NCBI GenBank assembly: GCA_024684395.1 | Contig: JAIKWY010000223.1 | Coordinates: forward strand, 1-64,000 | Source of the DNA: Oscillospiraceae bacterium | GTDB lineage: Bacteria; Bacillota; Clostridia; Oscillospirales; Ruminococcaceae | Length of the DNA: 64,000 nt | Reading direction: 5' to 3' | In this document: positions 43,132-51,558 of the stretch, piece after piece | Position numbering within the stretch: position 1 is the first letter of the stretch | Layout of the letters: each line of letters opens with the position of its first letter | Made by a program: the position numbers and the translations under genes | Notes under the pieces: generated by a model | Database searches by the model: none | What the model was told of the DNA's origin: nothing | The model's input: the letters and a program-made list of their open reading frames with translations, nothing else

Positions 43132-43800
43132 CTACCAGATAAACGGTATCAGTCTGTATCTGACCTTCCGCATATACGCCTTATACCCCGGCAGACCCTC
43201 CATGAGGACTTCCTCCTCGTTGCGGATGCGCTTGGCGATGAGGGGGATATAGAGCAGCATGATGCCGAAGGAGATCAGCGAGCCGAGCGAAAGCATCATA
43301 GCGAGGAAGAGCCCGACTGTCACCATGTACATGGGATGGCGGACGATGCCGTACATCCCGGTGTCAATGACCTTCTGTTCCTCCTGGACTTCGACTGTCC
43401 GGGAGAGGTAGGTATTCTCCCGCAGCACCTCGGCATAGAGGGCATAGCACACGAGGAATGCCGCCGCTGCGCCGATGCAGACGGGCCCCGGCAGGACGAA
43501 CAGGTCAAAGCGGAAGTTCAGCCCTGCCACGATAAATGCCACGGCGAACAGGATGCCGCTGAACAGGATCACCTGTTTCTGTTCCTTCTCCTGCTCGTTG
43601 ACGTTCAGGCGTTTGCGCAGGAGCTCCGGGTTCTTTGCCAGCAGGACAAAGCCTGCGATCAGCATCGGGATGAATAAGATCCCCATGAGCATCCATCCCT
43701 GCCAGAAGCCGAAGCCCCCCGGCAGGAACAGCAGCAAGCCGAGCATCAGAACCCCGGCGAAGTACTTGCCTAAGCCTTGCAGTAAGAGTCTACTGTCCAC
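43132..43800 (-). CDS. Isoprenylcysteine methyltransferase-like membrane protein
   Basis: A 222-residue membrane protein with about five hydrophobic segments. The C-terminal half has TGMYGIVRHPMYM, the SAM-binding RHPxY block of the ICMT/PEMT-like methyltransferases, then EEVLMEGLPGYKAYMRKV. The substrate is unknown; in bacteria these act on lipids or small molecules. The start is GTG 43800, seven bases after GAGGAGG. It is flanked on both sides by dispersed repeats. Confidence 0.85.
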   Translation of the reverse strand: MDSRLLLQGLGKYFAGVLMLGLLLFLPGGFGFWQGWMLMGILFIPMLIAGFVLLAKNPELLRKRLNVNEQEKEQKQVILFSGILFAVAFIVAGLNFRFDLFVLPGPVCIGAAAAFLVCYALYAEVLRENTYLSRTVEVQEEQKVIDTGMYGIVRHPMYMVTVGLFLAMMLSLGSLISFGIMLLYIPLIAKRIRNEEEVLMEGLPGYKAYMRKVRYRLIPFIW

Positions 43801-43852
43801 TTTTATCCCTCCTCTTTACGTGGTCGGCTGCACTCATGCACTTGCACAGTCC

Positions 43853-44085
43853 ATGGCGGGGTGACCCCGCTTGCAGGTTGCTTCGCAGATCGCTACTGCA
43901 CTGCTTCGGTGACCGCAATGATGCTTGCTTCGCAGAGCATCAAAGCTAAGCATTCTAAGCCATCGCATCCATTCGGATGCTCCTGTGCAGTTCTCTGGTG
44001 ACAATAAAGCACTCCTGCACTTTCACAGTCAATGCCTGCGTGCGTGCGTGCTCTGACTTATGATATACTCACTGACGGATAGTAT
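43853..44085 (+). repeat. Dispersed structured repeat, copy D
   Basis: Similar to copy C: GCGGGGTGACCCCGC, TTGC-TTC-GCAG, ACTGCTTCGGTGACCGCAA, then an enlarged hairpin TGATGCT...AGCATCA in place of the short apical stem, GCATCC-ATTC-GGATGC and CAGTTCTCTGGTG. The tail has CTGCACTTTCACAG and the TGCG run, then breaks off. It fills the 291-base gap. Confidence 0.85.
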
Positions 44086-44092
44086 CCGGCTG

Positions 44093-44731
44093 CTACTCGC
44101 TGATCACTTCTTCACTCTCCATGATAAGTGCAAACTTCTCCCTGTTATCCATCGTATCAGGCAGCTTCATGACCGGGCTGCCGGCTGTCCCGAGGTAGAA
44201 GCAGAGCTTGTTCTGTTCCTCCTTGATATGGATGACCTCGGGCTTGGCGGATGTGAACATCCAGTACCAGCCTTCGGTGGTGACATAGCCGCCGACGAGC
44301 CAGAGGTTCAGGCTCAGGATCAGCAGCAGGAAGCTGATGTCCGCAATGCCGCCCCAGGTGGCACGTTCGGTCTTGTTCTTGTAGGTCTGGATATAGCGCT
44401 TGGTGTACTGCTCCTTGTCGCTGATGGCGTCCTCGGAGATGCCTGTGATCTCGAGGATGTCGTCAATGCCGTACTGCTCCACGAACTCCACACGGTGCGC
44501 ATAGACAGCACGGTTGTGGAACTGGACATAGACGTTATAGCAGAGGAAGATCATCAGCAGCACGTCGATCACAAGGAGCCACGGCTTTGCCAGCGGTATG
44601 ATCTGCGTATGGATGATCCCCGCAGCCTGCGCCTTCTCCCGGGTCTTGATGAATTTATAGATCCGGCTGCCGATCAGGTAGAGCGAACAGCATAAGCCGA
44701 AGAGAGCGGCGAGTTTGTACATTAAGGTCAT
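44093..44731 (-). CDS. Membrane protein, unknown
   Basis: About 212 residues with hydrophobic segments near the N-terminus, at about 50-68 and at about 130-155, and a soluble end. No family recognised. I place the start at ATG 44731, about nine bases after AGGGG; ATG 44740 lies too close to that site. It is bounded by repeats D and E, so it may be a later insertion in the smc-ftsY region. Confidence 0.65.
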   Translation of the reverse strand: MTLMYKLAALFGLCCSLYLIGSRIYKFIKTREKAQAAGIIHTQIIPLAKPWLLVIDVLLMIFLCYNVYVQFHNRAVYAHRVEFVEQYGIDDILEITGISEDAISDKEQYTKRYIQTYKNKTERATWGGIADISFLLLILSLNLWLVGGYVTTEGWYWMFTSAKPEVIHIKEEQNKLCFYLGTAGSPVMKLPDTMDNREKFALIMESEEVISE

Positions 44732-44795
44732 TTCATTCATCCCCTATCATGAAGTCGTATTATCCGGGAGGAGTTCCCGCAGAGTGCCCCCGGCA

Positions 44796-45160
44796 AGCAC
44801 TCAGTCAGTCAGTCATAGACTGTGAAGTGACTGAGCGCAGGATAGTATCCGTCAGTTGGCAGATAATACGTCAGAGCACGCACGCACGCAAGCATAGTCT
44901 GTGAAACTGCATGAGTGCTTGCCGACCTTTGCCCGAAGGGCATTGGGAGGCACCTGCCAGCGGGGGCTCCCCGCCACGCACGCACGCAAGCATAGTCTGT
45001 GAAAGTGCATGAGTGCTTTATTGTCTGAAACACCAGAGAACCGCATTGGAGCATCCGAATGGATGCGACGGCTTAGAATGCTCAGCTTTGATGCTCTGCG
45101 AAGCAAGCATCATTGCGGTCACCGAAGAAACGCAGTATCAATCTGCGAAGCAGGACGCCT
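44796..45160 (-). repeat. Dispersed structured repeat, compound copy E
   Basis: Reverse-oriented. The full core E2 (45016-45160) resembles copy D, with GCATCC-ATTC-GGATGC. A mini copy E1 (44921-44974) has GCGGGGAGCCCCCGC and TGCCC-TTC-GGGCA, and lies between two 44-base direct repeats (44877-44920 and 44975-45018) that differ at one base. The tail at 44797-44838 forms GCACTCAGTCA/TGACTGAGCGC. It fills the 455-base gap to smc. Confidence 0.85.
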
Positions 45161-45186
45161 GCCCGGGCTCCGGGTGCATGTGCGGT

Positions 45187-48100
45187 TTACTGCTTTCCTA
45201 CGTTAGCAACCTCTTCCGCATTATCCACCGGCTGTTCCAGTTTCAGAAGTCTCGAAATACCGTCCTCCTGCATGGTGACACCATAGAGGATATTGGCCTC
45301 CTCCATCGCGCTGCGGCGGTGGGTGACGAGGACGAACTGCGTGTTGTCGGTGAAGTGCTTGAGATAGCGGGCATACTTGCGGACATTCGCTTCATCGAGC
45401 GCTGCGTCGATCTCATCGAGGATGCAGAACGGCGCCGGACGCAGTTTCAGGATGGCGAAATAGATGGCGATCGCCACGAAGCTCTGCTCACCGCCCGAGA
45501 GCGAGATCAGGTTCTTGATGACCTTGCCGGGGGGCGCCACATTGATCTCGATGCCCGAGGTCAGGACATTGTCCGGGTCACTCAGCCTCAGCTCCGCCTT
45601 TCCCCCGCCGAAGAGATCCACGAAGATCTCCTTGAAATTCCTGTTGATGATGGCAAAGCTCTCTGTGAAGATGCGGCACATCTCCACCGTCAGCTCCCCG
45701 ATCAGGCGTTCGAGCTCGGTCTTGGACTTGCGCACATCCGCCATCTGCTCCGAGAGGAATTTGTAGCGCTCCGATACCTCCCGGTATTCCTCGATGGCAT
45801 CCACATTGACGCTGCCGAGATTGCGGATCTTCTGTTTCAGCTCGGCAAGGCGCTTCTTGGCATCGACCATATCCTCGATGGGATGTGCAGCCTCCTGTGC
45901 CTCCGAGCGGGTCAGCTCGTAGACTTCGAGCAGCTTGTTGATGATGCCGTCGTTCTCGGCTTTCAGGTTCTCCTCACGCTCCGACAGTCTGGTGACATCG
46001 GCAGAGAGCTTTTCCTTTGCCGTATGATATTCATTCAGCCCCGATTGCAGCTCCCGGATGCGGATGTTCTGGGCATCGTGCGCCTGGGTGGCGTCCTTCG
46101 CCTGTGCTTCCGCCGTCCGGATCTTCTCCTCGGTCTCGGTCAGGAGCTTCTCCTGTGCCGCAACGGCATCCGTCCGCTCCTTGATGGTCGACCGGTAGCC
46201 GTCGAGCTCCGCACGGTACTGCTCATCCCGGGCATCTGCCTGCTGTACCGCATCGGCAGCAAGGGACAGCGCCGTGTCTGCCGCTTCCTTGTCCTTCTCG
46301 GCTTCGGCAAGACGGATCTTCAGGTCGCCGTACTTTGCAGACAGCGCATCACGCTCGCTCTGGAGCTGGATGCGGCGATCCTTGGCACCGGTGAGCCCCT
46401 GCTCTGCCGTCTGGATCTCCTGCTCTTTGTTGGCATAGGCAAGCTTTGCCGCCGCCTCTGCTTCATCTGCCGTCTGCATCTGGGAACGCAGCTGCACGGC
46501 ACGGCTCTCGAGCTCTGCCGCCTTCTTGCGGTACTGCGATACCGGGAATGCCTGCCGCTCGGCTTCATTCTGCGCCTGTAGGAACTGCTGCTGCAATTCG
46601 CTGAATATCTTGCTTTCCTTCTCGAGGGCACGCTCTGCCGCTGCCGATGCATCCGCTGCCTGACGGGCTGCCTGTTCCGCATCACGGCACTGCAAGGCAA
46701 GTGCTTCGATCTCCTCCTGAAGCTTGTTCAGCTCGGTGCGCCGGGTCAGCATACCGCCCGTCTTCTGCACGGAGCCGCCGGTGAACGAACCGCCCGCATT
46801 GATGACCTGCCCGTCCATCGTCACGATCTTGAAGCGATAGCCGTAGCGCTTGGCGATCTCCGTGGCACGGTCGATGTCCTCCGCCACCACGATGCGCCCG
46901 AGGAGGTTCTCGGCGATCTCCCGGTATGCCGGTTCGCATTCCACAAGATCCGATGCCACGGCGATGAAGCCGCGCTGCTTCTCGAGCCCCTGCTCCTGCA
47001 AATGCCGTCCCCGGATCGAGGTCAGCGGCAGGAAGGTCGCACGTCCGGCACGGTTGTCTTTCAAGAAGCGGATACCCGCCTTGGCGGACTGTTCATCCTC
47101 CACGATGAGGTGCTGCACACTGGCACCGAGTGCGGTTTCCACCGCGATGCCATAGCGGCTGTCCACCTGGATGAGCTGGGCGACCGTGCCGCAGATGCCG
47201 GCGATGCCGCCGGTGCGGACGCTCTTCATGATCGCCTTGACGCTCCCGGAGAAGCCCTCCATGCTGTTTTCAAGGTCTGTCAGGATGCGGTGGCGCTGCT
47301 TCTTCTCACGCAGGGCAAAGCCGCTCTGCCGGAAGGTGTCCTCCGCCTGTGTCTTCTTCTGCTGCAATGCCTTCAGGCCGCTGCGGCTCTCTGCGATGCG
47401 CCTTTCCTGCGCCGTGACCTTCTGCTGTGCCTGCTGCATCGCCTGCAATGCCGCTTCATAGGCATTCTCTGCTTCTTTGAGCTGACGGGCATCCTCTGCG
47501 GATTCCTCTTCGAGAGCGGTCATATCATTGCGGATCTGTGCCGCCTTGTCCTCTGCCGAACGGATGCCGAACTGGAGCTCGCTGCGCTCCAAGTAGAGCT
47601 TGTGCAGCGCCTCATCCGCATCCCGGGAACGCTCGTCCTCGGCTAAGTAGGCAGCCTCCATCTTCTCAAAGGCATCCCTTGCTTCTTCGAGCGCCTTCTC
47701 TGTCTCGGCAAGCGCCTTGCACATGGCATCGGCATTCTGCTCGGCTTCCTCGAGACGGGAGATGAGCTTGTCCTGCTCCTGCAATTCCTGCGCATGACGC
47801 GCCTGCGAGAGCTTCAGGGCCTCCTCGCTGTGGACGATGTCATTCTTCCACACGGCAATGTCCGCCTTCGCCTGTGCTGCCGTTTCCCGGAGGGTACGCA
47901 CGGTCTCACGGGCTTCCTCGGCTTCCACGGAGCAGGTCTGCATCCTGCGGTAGCACTCCTGGATCTTCTCCTCCTCGGATGCGATCTGGCGTTCTGTTTC
48001 TTCATAATTGGCACGGGCAAGCAGCAGCTTCTCGTCGATCTCCTGCAAGCGCCCCTGCAAGGCGGACAGCTGCTCCACCCAGACGGAAATTTCGAGCGTC

Positions 48101-48768
48101 TTCTGCTCCTGCGCCAATACGAGGAACTTCTCCGCCTTCTCCGCCTGATGCTTGAGCGGTCCCACCCGGGCTTCGAGCTCGGAGACGATGTCGCTCAGAC
48201 GATCCATGTTGTCCTGCGCCTGTGCCAGCTTGCGCTCGGCTTCGGTCTTGCGGTAGCGGAATTTGGAGATGCCCGCCGCCTCCTCGAAGATCTCCCGGCG
48301 CTCGTTGGATTTGGCACCGACGATCTCCGCGATGCGTCCCTGTCCGATGATGGAATAGCCGTCCCGTCCGAGACCCGTGTCCATGAACAGCTCGTTGATG
48401 TCCTTTAAGCGGACGCTCTTGCCGTTGATGCGGTATTCGCTCTCGCCGGAGCGGTAGAGCTTTCTCGTGACGGAAACCTCATCGCCGTAGCCTTCGAGCC
48501 GTCCCTCGCTGTTGTCGATGACGAGCGTGACCGCTGCAAAGCCCATCGGCTTTCTGCCAACAGTACCGGAAAAAATAACGTCCTCCATCTTGTTGCCCCG
48601 GAGCGTTTTCGTGGACTGCTCGCCCAGCACCCAGCGCACCGAGTCGCCGATATTACTTTTTCCGCTGCCGTTCGGACCGACGACCGCCGTCAGTCCCTTG
48701 TCGAATGTGAGCCGGATCTTATCCGGAAAGGATTTGAAGCCTTGCAGCTCCAGGTATTTTAAGTACAT
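45187..48768 (-). CDS. smc: Chromosome segregation protein SMC
   Basis: A 1193-residue SMC ATPase that, with ScpA and ScpB, folds and separates chromosomes. It has Walker A GPNGSGKSN (31-39), two long coiled coils, a hinge around 520-660 with GVAVETALG-type sequence (GIAVETALGASVQHLIVED), the LSGGEQSFVAIAIYFAILK signature and Walker B FCILDEIDAALDEAN. The length is usual. AGAGG precedes the ATG. In most Firmicutes smc is next to ftsY; here 3.1 kb of repeats and three small genes separate them. Confidence 0.97.
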   Translation of the reverse strand: MYLKYLELQGFKSFPDKIRLTFDKGLTAVVGPNGSGKSNIGDSVRWVLGEQSTKTLRGNKMEDVIFSGTVGRKPMGFAAVTLVIDNSEGRLEGYGDEVSVTRKLYRSGESEYRINGKSVRLKDINELFMDTGLGRDGYSIIGQGRIAEIVGAKSNERREIFEEAAGISKFRYRKTEAERKLAQAQDNMDRLSDIVSELEARVGPLKHQAEKAEKFLVLAQEQKTLEISVWVEQLSALQGRLQEIDEKLLLARANYEETERQIASEEEKIQECYRRMQTCSVEAEEARETVRTLRETAAQAKADIAVWKNDIVHSEEALKLSQARHAQELQEQDKLISRLEEAEQNADAMCKALAETEKALEEARDAFEKMEAAYLAEDERSRDADEALHKLYLERSELQFGIRSAEDKAAQIRNDMTALEEESAEDARQLKEAENAYEAALQAMQQAQQKVTAQERRIAESRSGLKALQQKKTQAEDTFRQSGFALREKKQRHRILTDLENSMEGFSGSVKAIMKSVRTGGIAGICGTVAQLIQVDSRYGIAVETALGASVQHLIVEDEQSAKAGIRFLKDNRAGRATFLPLTSIRGRHLQEQGLEKQRGFIAVASDLVECEPAYREIAENLLGRIVVAEDIDRATEIAKRYGYRFKIVTMDGQVINAGGSFTGGSVQKTGGMLTRRTELNKLQEEIEALALQCRDAEQAARQAADASAAAERALEKESKIFSELQQQFLQAQNEAERQAFPVSQYRKKAAELESRAVQLRSQMQTADEAEAAAKLAYANKEQEIQTAEQGLTGAKDRRIQLQSERDALSAKYGDLKIRLAEAEKDKEAADTALSLAADAVQQADARDEQYRAELDGYRSTIKERTDAVAAQEKLLTETEEKIRTAEAQAKDATQAHDAQNIRIRELQSGLNEYHTAKEKLSADVTRLSEREENLKAENDGIINKLLEVYELTRSEAQEAAHPIEDMVDAKKRLAELKQKIRNLGSVNVDAIEEYREVSERYKFLSEQMADVRKSKTELERLIGELTVEMCRIFTESFAIINRNFKEIFVDLFGGGKAELRLSDPDNVLTSGIEINVAPPGKVIKNLISLSGGEQSFVAIAIYFAILKLRPAPFCILDEIDAALDEANVRKYARYLKHFTDNTQFVLVTHRRSAMEEANILYGVTMQEDGISRLLKLEQPVDNAEEVANVGKQ

Positions 48769-48799
48769 GCGTTAAACCTCTTTGGTATCATAGTTTTCG

Positions 48800-48878
48800 G
48801 CGGGCTTGGCGCCCGCTTAGGGGGGCTACTCGCCCCCTCAACCCCTCGGCAGGAGGCTGAGCCTCCTGCACCTGCATC
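48800..48878. repeat. Hairpin repeat, family 2, copy at smc
   Basis: Three stems in a row: GCGGGC/GCCCGC, GGGGGC/GCCCCC and GCAGGAGGC-TGA-GCCTCCTGC, ending CACCTGCATC. The last 34 bases (48845-48878) are identical to 60282-60315, while the first two stems differ but still pair. It lies between two minus-strand genes. Confidence 0.75.
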
Positions 48879-48896
48879 TTATGAATGCGGGAGGGT

Positions 48897-49442
48897 TTAG
48901 GTTAAAGCCTTGATATTATGCTGTGCGAAGAATGCCTCCAGCGCCTTGCGGTCGCCCTGGGTATAGCCGTCATCATGGATGCACAGATAATAGTGATCCC
49001 CGGAACCCGGCAGCAGCCGCAGATAGACCACGCCGTCCTGTGGAAAATAGCCGTCTGCCCTGTCATAGCCAAACTTCAGCTTTGTTACTGCGCCGGGCGC
49101 ATTGGTGGTGATCTCGGCATACCCGTCCGTGAGGAGGAAGTGCCGCGGCGACTGGTAATGCGCCTGCTTCATCGCCTTCCCGGCGAGGATCTTCTCCATA
49201 AAGAGCAGCTCGACAAGCGAAATGCTGCCCAGCACCAGACCCAGCGCCACGCACACAACGCCCCAGGTATCCCAGTCATGCAGCAGCGTCTGCAGTACGA
49301 TCAGCGCAGCCGCATAGCCGTACCCGAGCACACACGACAGACAGCGCGCGATGAAGCGCAGGCGGTTCTTCTTCGAGAGCCGGCTCTTCCGGAACATGAA
49401 CTCGAGGTCTTCTCTTGTCAGCGTGGAGGTGTTCTCGATCAT
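48897..49442 (-). CDS. Two-helix membrane protein, YcxB-like
   Basis: A 181-residue protein with a cytoplasmic helical start, two hydrophobic segments at about 32-52 and 62-82 and a C-terminal beta-rich domain (PRHFLLTDGYAEITT...VYLRLLPG). The layout resembles YcxB-like proteins (weak, from memory). The ATG overlaps the radical SAM gene by four bases with GAGGAGG ahead, so it is translated in one operon. Confidence 0.7.
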   Translation of the reverse strand: MIENTSTLTREDLEFMFRKSRLSKKNRLRFIARCLSCVLGYGYAAALIVLQTLLHDWDTWGVVCVALGLVLGSISLVELLFMEKILAGKAMKQAHYQSPRHFLLTDGYAEITTNAPGAVTKLKFGYDRADGYFPQDGVVYLRLLPGSGDHYYLCIHDDGYTQGDRKALEAFFAQHNIKALT

Positions 49443-50452
49443 GCCTGCTCCTCCTCTACGATCTTACACTCCAGCTTCCCGACATTCCTGTCCGGGACGA
49501 TGTACATGCGTGTGCCGTAGTTCTCATAGAAATGCCGCAGGTTCTCCTGCTTCTGTCCGATCGCCTTGCTGATGCAGGACGGATGGACGGCGATCTTGTA
49601 CATGTCCTTCCACTTCAAGCCGTCCTTCTCCACGACAGCCATTTCGATGGCATTGCGGAAGATGCGGCTCTCGCAGAGCTCCCGGAACGCCGGATGATAG
49701 AACCCGCCGAGCGCCTTCTGCTCCACCAGATCCTCGGCATGGAGCCCGACCTTGATGATGCGGATGCCTTCCTCCCGGAAGCGCTCCATCATCTCTGCCA
49801 CCTCGCTGACCATCCGCTCAAACGGGATGGGCTCGTACTCGCCGGCTTGGAATCGCTCCGCCAGCTCCGTGCCTTCGAGGATGACGACCGGATAGATGCG
49901 CACCGTGTCCGGCTTGATGTCGCAGACAGCCTCCGCCGTGCGCCGGTCAGAGTCGATGCTGCTCCCGTAGAGCCCCGGCATGATCTGCAAGCCGACCTCA
50001 AAGCCCTTCTCCCGGATCAGTTTCACCGCACGCCGCACATCCTCAGCCGTGTGACCTCTGCCGTTCTTTTCGAGGACATCATCATCGAGTGACTGCACGC
50101 CGAGCTCGATCGCCGTCACACCATAGGTATGCAGCATGTGCAGGATGTCCTCGTCGATGGCATCCGGTCTTGTGGAAATGCGGATGCCCCGGCAGCGCTT
50201 GGCATAGGGCTCCGCCGCTTCGAGCAGCTCCCGCATATAGCCGTGCGGGATGGCCGTGAAGCTCCCCCCGAAGAAGGCGATCTCCGTGTTGGAAAGGTCG
50301 CTGATCTCCCGGAATGCCTCCTCGCAGATACAGCGCACATCCCCTGCCCCCGGCAGACGCTTCTGTGCCGTGATGGCGTTCTGATCGCAGAAGCTGCACC
50401 GGTGCGGGCAGCCTGCATACGGAATAAAAATGGCGATATTACAGTGTTTCAT
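49439..50452 (-). CDS. Elp3-like radical SAM protein
   Basis: A 337-residue radical SAM enzyme. CPHRCSFC (15-22) binds the 4Fe-4S cluster, EIAFFGGSFT holds the GGE-like SAM motif and RISTRPDAID follows, as in the Elp3/YhcC branch. There is no acetyltransferase domain, so it is not a full Elp3. In Clostridia this gene is often found between rnc and smc. ATG 50452 follows GGGAGAG. The upstream frame to 50569 is repeat-derived and was not included. Confidence 0.88.
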   Translation of the reverse strand: MKHCNIAIFIPYAGCPHRCSFCDQNAITAQKRLPGAGDVRCICEEAFREISDLSNTEIAFFGGSFTAIPHGYMRELLEAAEPYAKRCRGIRISTRPDAIDEDILHMLHTYGVTAIELGVQSLDDDVLEKNGRGHTAEDVRRAVKLIREKGFEVGLQIMPGLYGSSIDSDRRTAEAVCDIKPDTVRIYPVVILEGTELAERFQAGEYEPIPFERMVSEVAEMMERFREEGIRIIKVGLHAEDLVEQKALGGFYHPAFRELCESRIFRNAIEMAVVEKDGLKWKDMYKIAVHPSCISKAIGQKQENLRHFYENYGTRMYIVPDRNVGKLECKIVEEEQA

Positions 50453-50473
50453 AGTTGTCTCTCCCGTGCGGAG

Positions 50474-50625
50474 CGCCGCGGGGAGCCCCCGCTGGCATCC
50501 TGCTTCGCAATTTGATACTGCACCGCTTCGACGGCCGCTTGCTCCCAATGGCTCCGCCAAAGGTCGCAATGCTGTGCATTCTATGCCGCCGCAGCTAAAG
50601 CTGCTCCAATGCAGTTCATGATGTT
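50474..50625 (+). repeat. Dispersed structured repeat, copy F
   Basis: Blocks: GCGGGGAGCCCCCGCTGGCA, TTGC-like TGCTTCGCAA, GCTCCCAA-TGGC-TCC-GCCA-AAGGTCGCAATGC, GCAGCT-AA-AGCTGC and CAATGCAGTTCATG. Both variable stems have base changes relative to other copies that keep pairing. It lies directly upstream of the radical SAM gene. Confidence 0.85.
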
Positions 50626-50706
50626 TTTACTCACCGGCAGAGCGATCCCGCCGGCACCATTTTCATTTCCTACTGTCCTTATGATTCTTTCTCTTTATGA
50701 TACAAT

Positions 50707-50855
50707 TGTCTGAAGCCCCGAAGAGCTGCATGAGAGCATCCGAATGGATGCGATGTGCTGAAATGCTTAGCTTTGCAGCCTTTGCGAAGCATTGGCTGCA
50801 AGCGTTCGTTGAAAAGGAGTACCGTAATCCTCGAAGCAGGATGGATGCAGCGTCA
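50707..50855 (-). repeat. Dispersed structured repeat, copy F', inverted relative to F
   Basis: Reverse-oriented: read on the minus strand it has TTGCAGCC-AATGCTTCGCAAA-GGCTGCAA, GCATCC-ATTC-GGATGC and CATGCAGCTCTTC. The outer helix is fully paired here, where other copies have an internal loop. About 80 A/T-rich bases separate it from F; no gene is seen in this 408-base gap. Confidence 0.8.
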
Positions 50856-50860
50856 CGCTG

Positions 50861-51556
50861 CTACTCCGTCTCTATGCCCATGAGCTCCAATGCTTCCTTG
50901 GCGGCAAGCTGTTCGGCTTCCTTCTTGGACTTGCCGACGCCTGTGCCGATGACATTGGTGTTGAGCTGTACCTCCACGGTGAAGGTCTTGTTGTGGTCGG
51001 GACCCGCATCGGAGACGAGGACATATTCCACATTCTCCTCCGGGTTGCGCTGGATGACCTCCTGCAATGCCGTCTTGTAATCCCCGAACAGCACCGCACG
51101 GTTCTCCGGGAGCTTCTCCGGGATGAACCGCATGATATGCTTCCGGGCAGCTTCGAGACCGCCGTCCAGATAGATGGCAGCGATCACCGCCTCGAACGCA
51201 TCCGCTAAGATGGACGGGCGCTCTCTGCCGCCGGTGTGCTCCTCGCCCTTGCCGAGCAGGAGGAAATCCCCCAGCCGGATCCGCAGTGCAAATTTATGCA
51301 GCGACTTCTCACACACGAGCGCCGCACGGATCTTGGTCAGCTCGCCCTCCGGCAGATCCGGATAGTGCAAAAACAGATACTGCGACACCACCACGGACAG
51401 CACCGAGTCGCCCAGGAACTCCAGACGCTCATTGCTGCGGCGGGTCTTTTTCTTTTCATTCGCATAGGAGGAATGCGACAGCGCCTCATGCAGATACTCC
51501 GGATTCTGGAACCGGTATTGCAGGAGCTCCTCCAGCTCAGTCAGTGATACTTCCAT
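50861..51556 (-). CDS. rnc: Ribonuclease III
   Basis: RNase III cuts double-stranded RNA in rRNA processing and mRNA turnover. The 231-residue protein has the signature ERLEFLGDSV (43-52), a second acidic site DAFEAVIAAIYLDGG and a C-terminal dsRBD (DYKTALQEVIQR to KKEAEQLAAKEALE). AAAGAGG precedes the ATG, two bases after plsX. The order plsX-rnc-radical SAM-smc is retained. Confidence 0.96.
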   Translation of the reverse strand: MEVSLTELEELLQYRFQNPEYLHEALSHSSYANEKKKTRRSNERLEFLGDSVLSVVVSQYLFLHYPDLPEGELTKIRAALVCEKSLHKFALRIRLGDFLLLGKGEEHTGGRERPSILADAFEAVIAAIYLDGGLEAARKHIMRFIPEKLPENRAVLFGDYKTALQEVIQRNPEENVEYVLVSDAGPDHNKTFTVEVQLNTNVIGTGVGKSKKEAEQLAAKEALELMGIETE

Positions 51557-51558
51557 AC

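Noticed and set aside
42165..44740. Uma2, ICMT-like and membrane protein genes as a defence island
   Set aside because: No recognised defence gene or shared operon is present; the genes are separated by repeats and have unrelated families.
45013..46581. Plus-strand frame of 522 codons starting in repeat E
   Set aside because: It runs antisense to smc and begins in a non-coding repeat.
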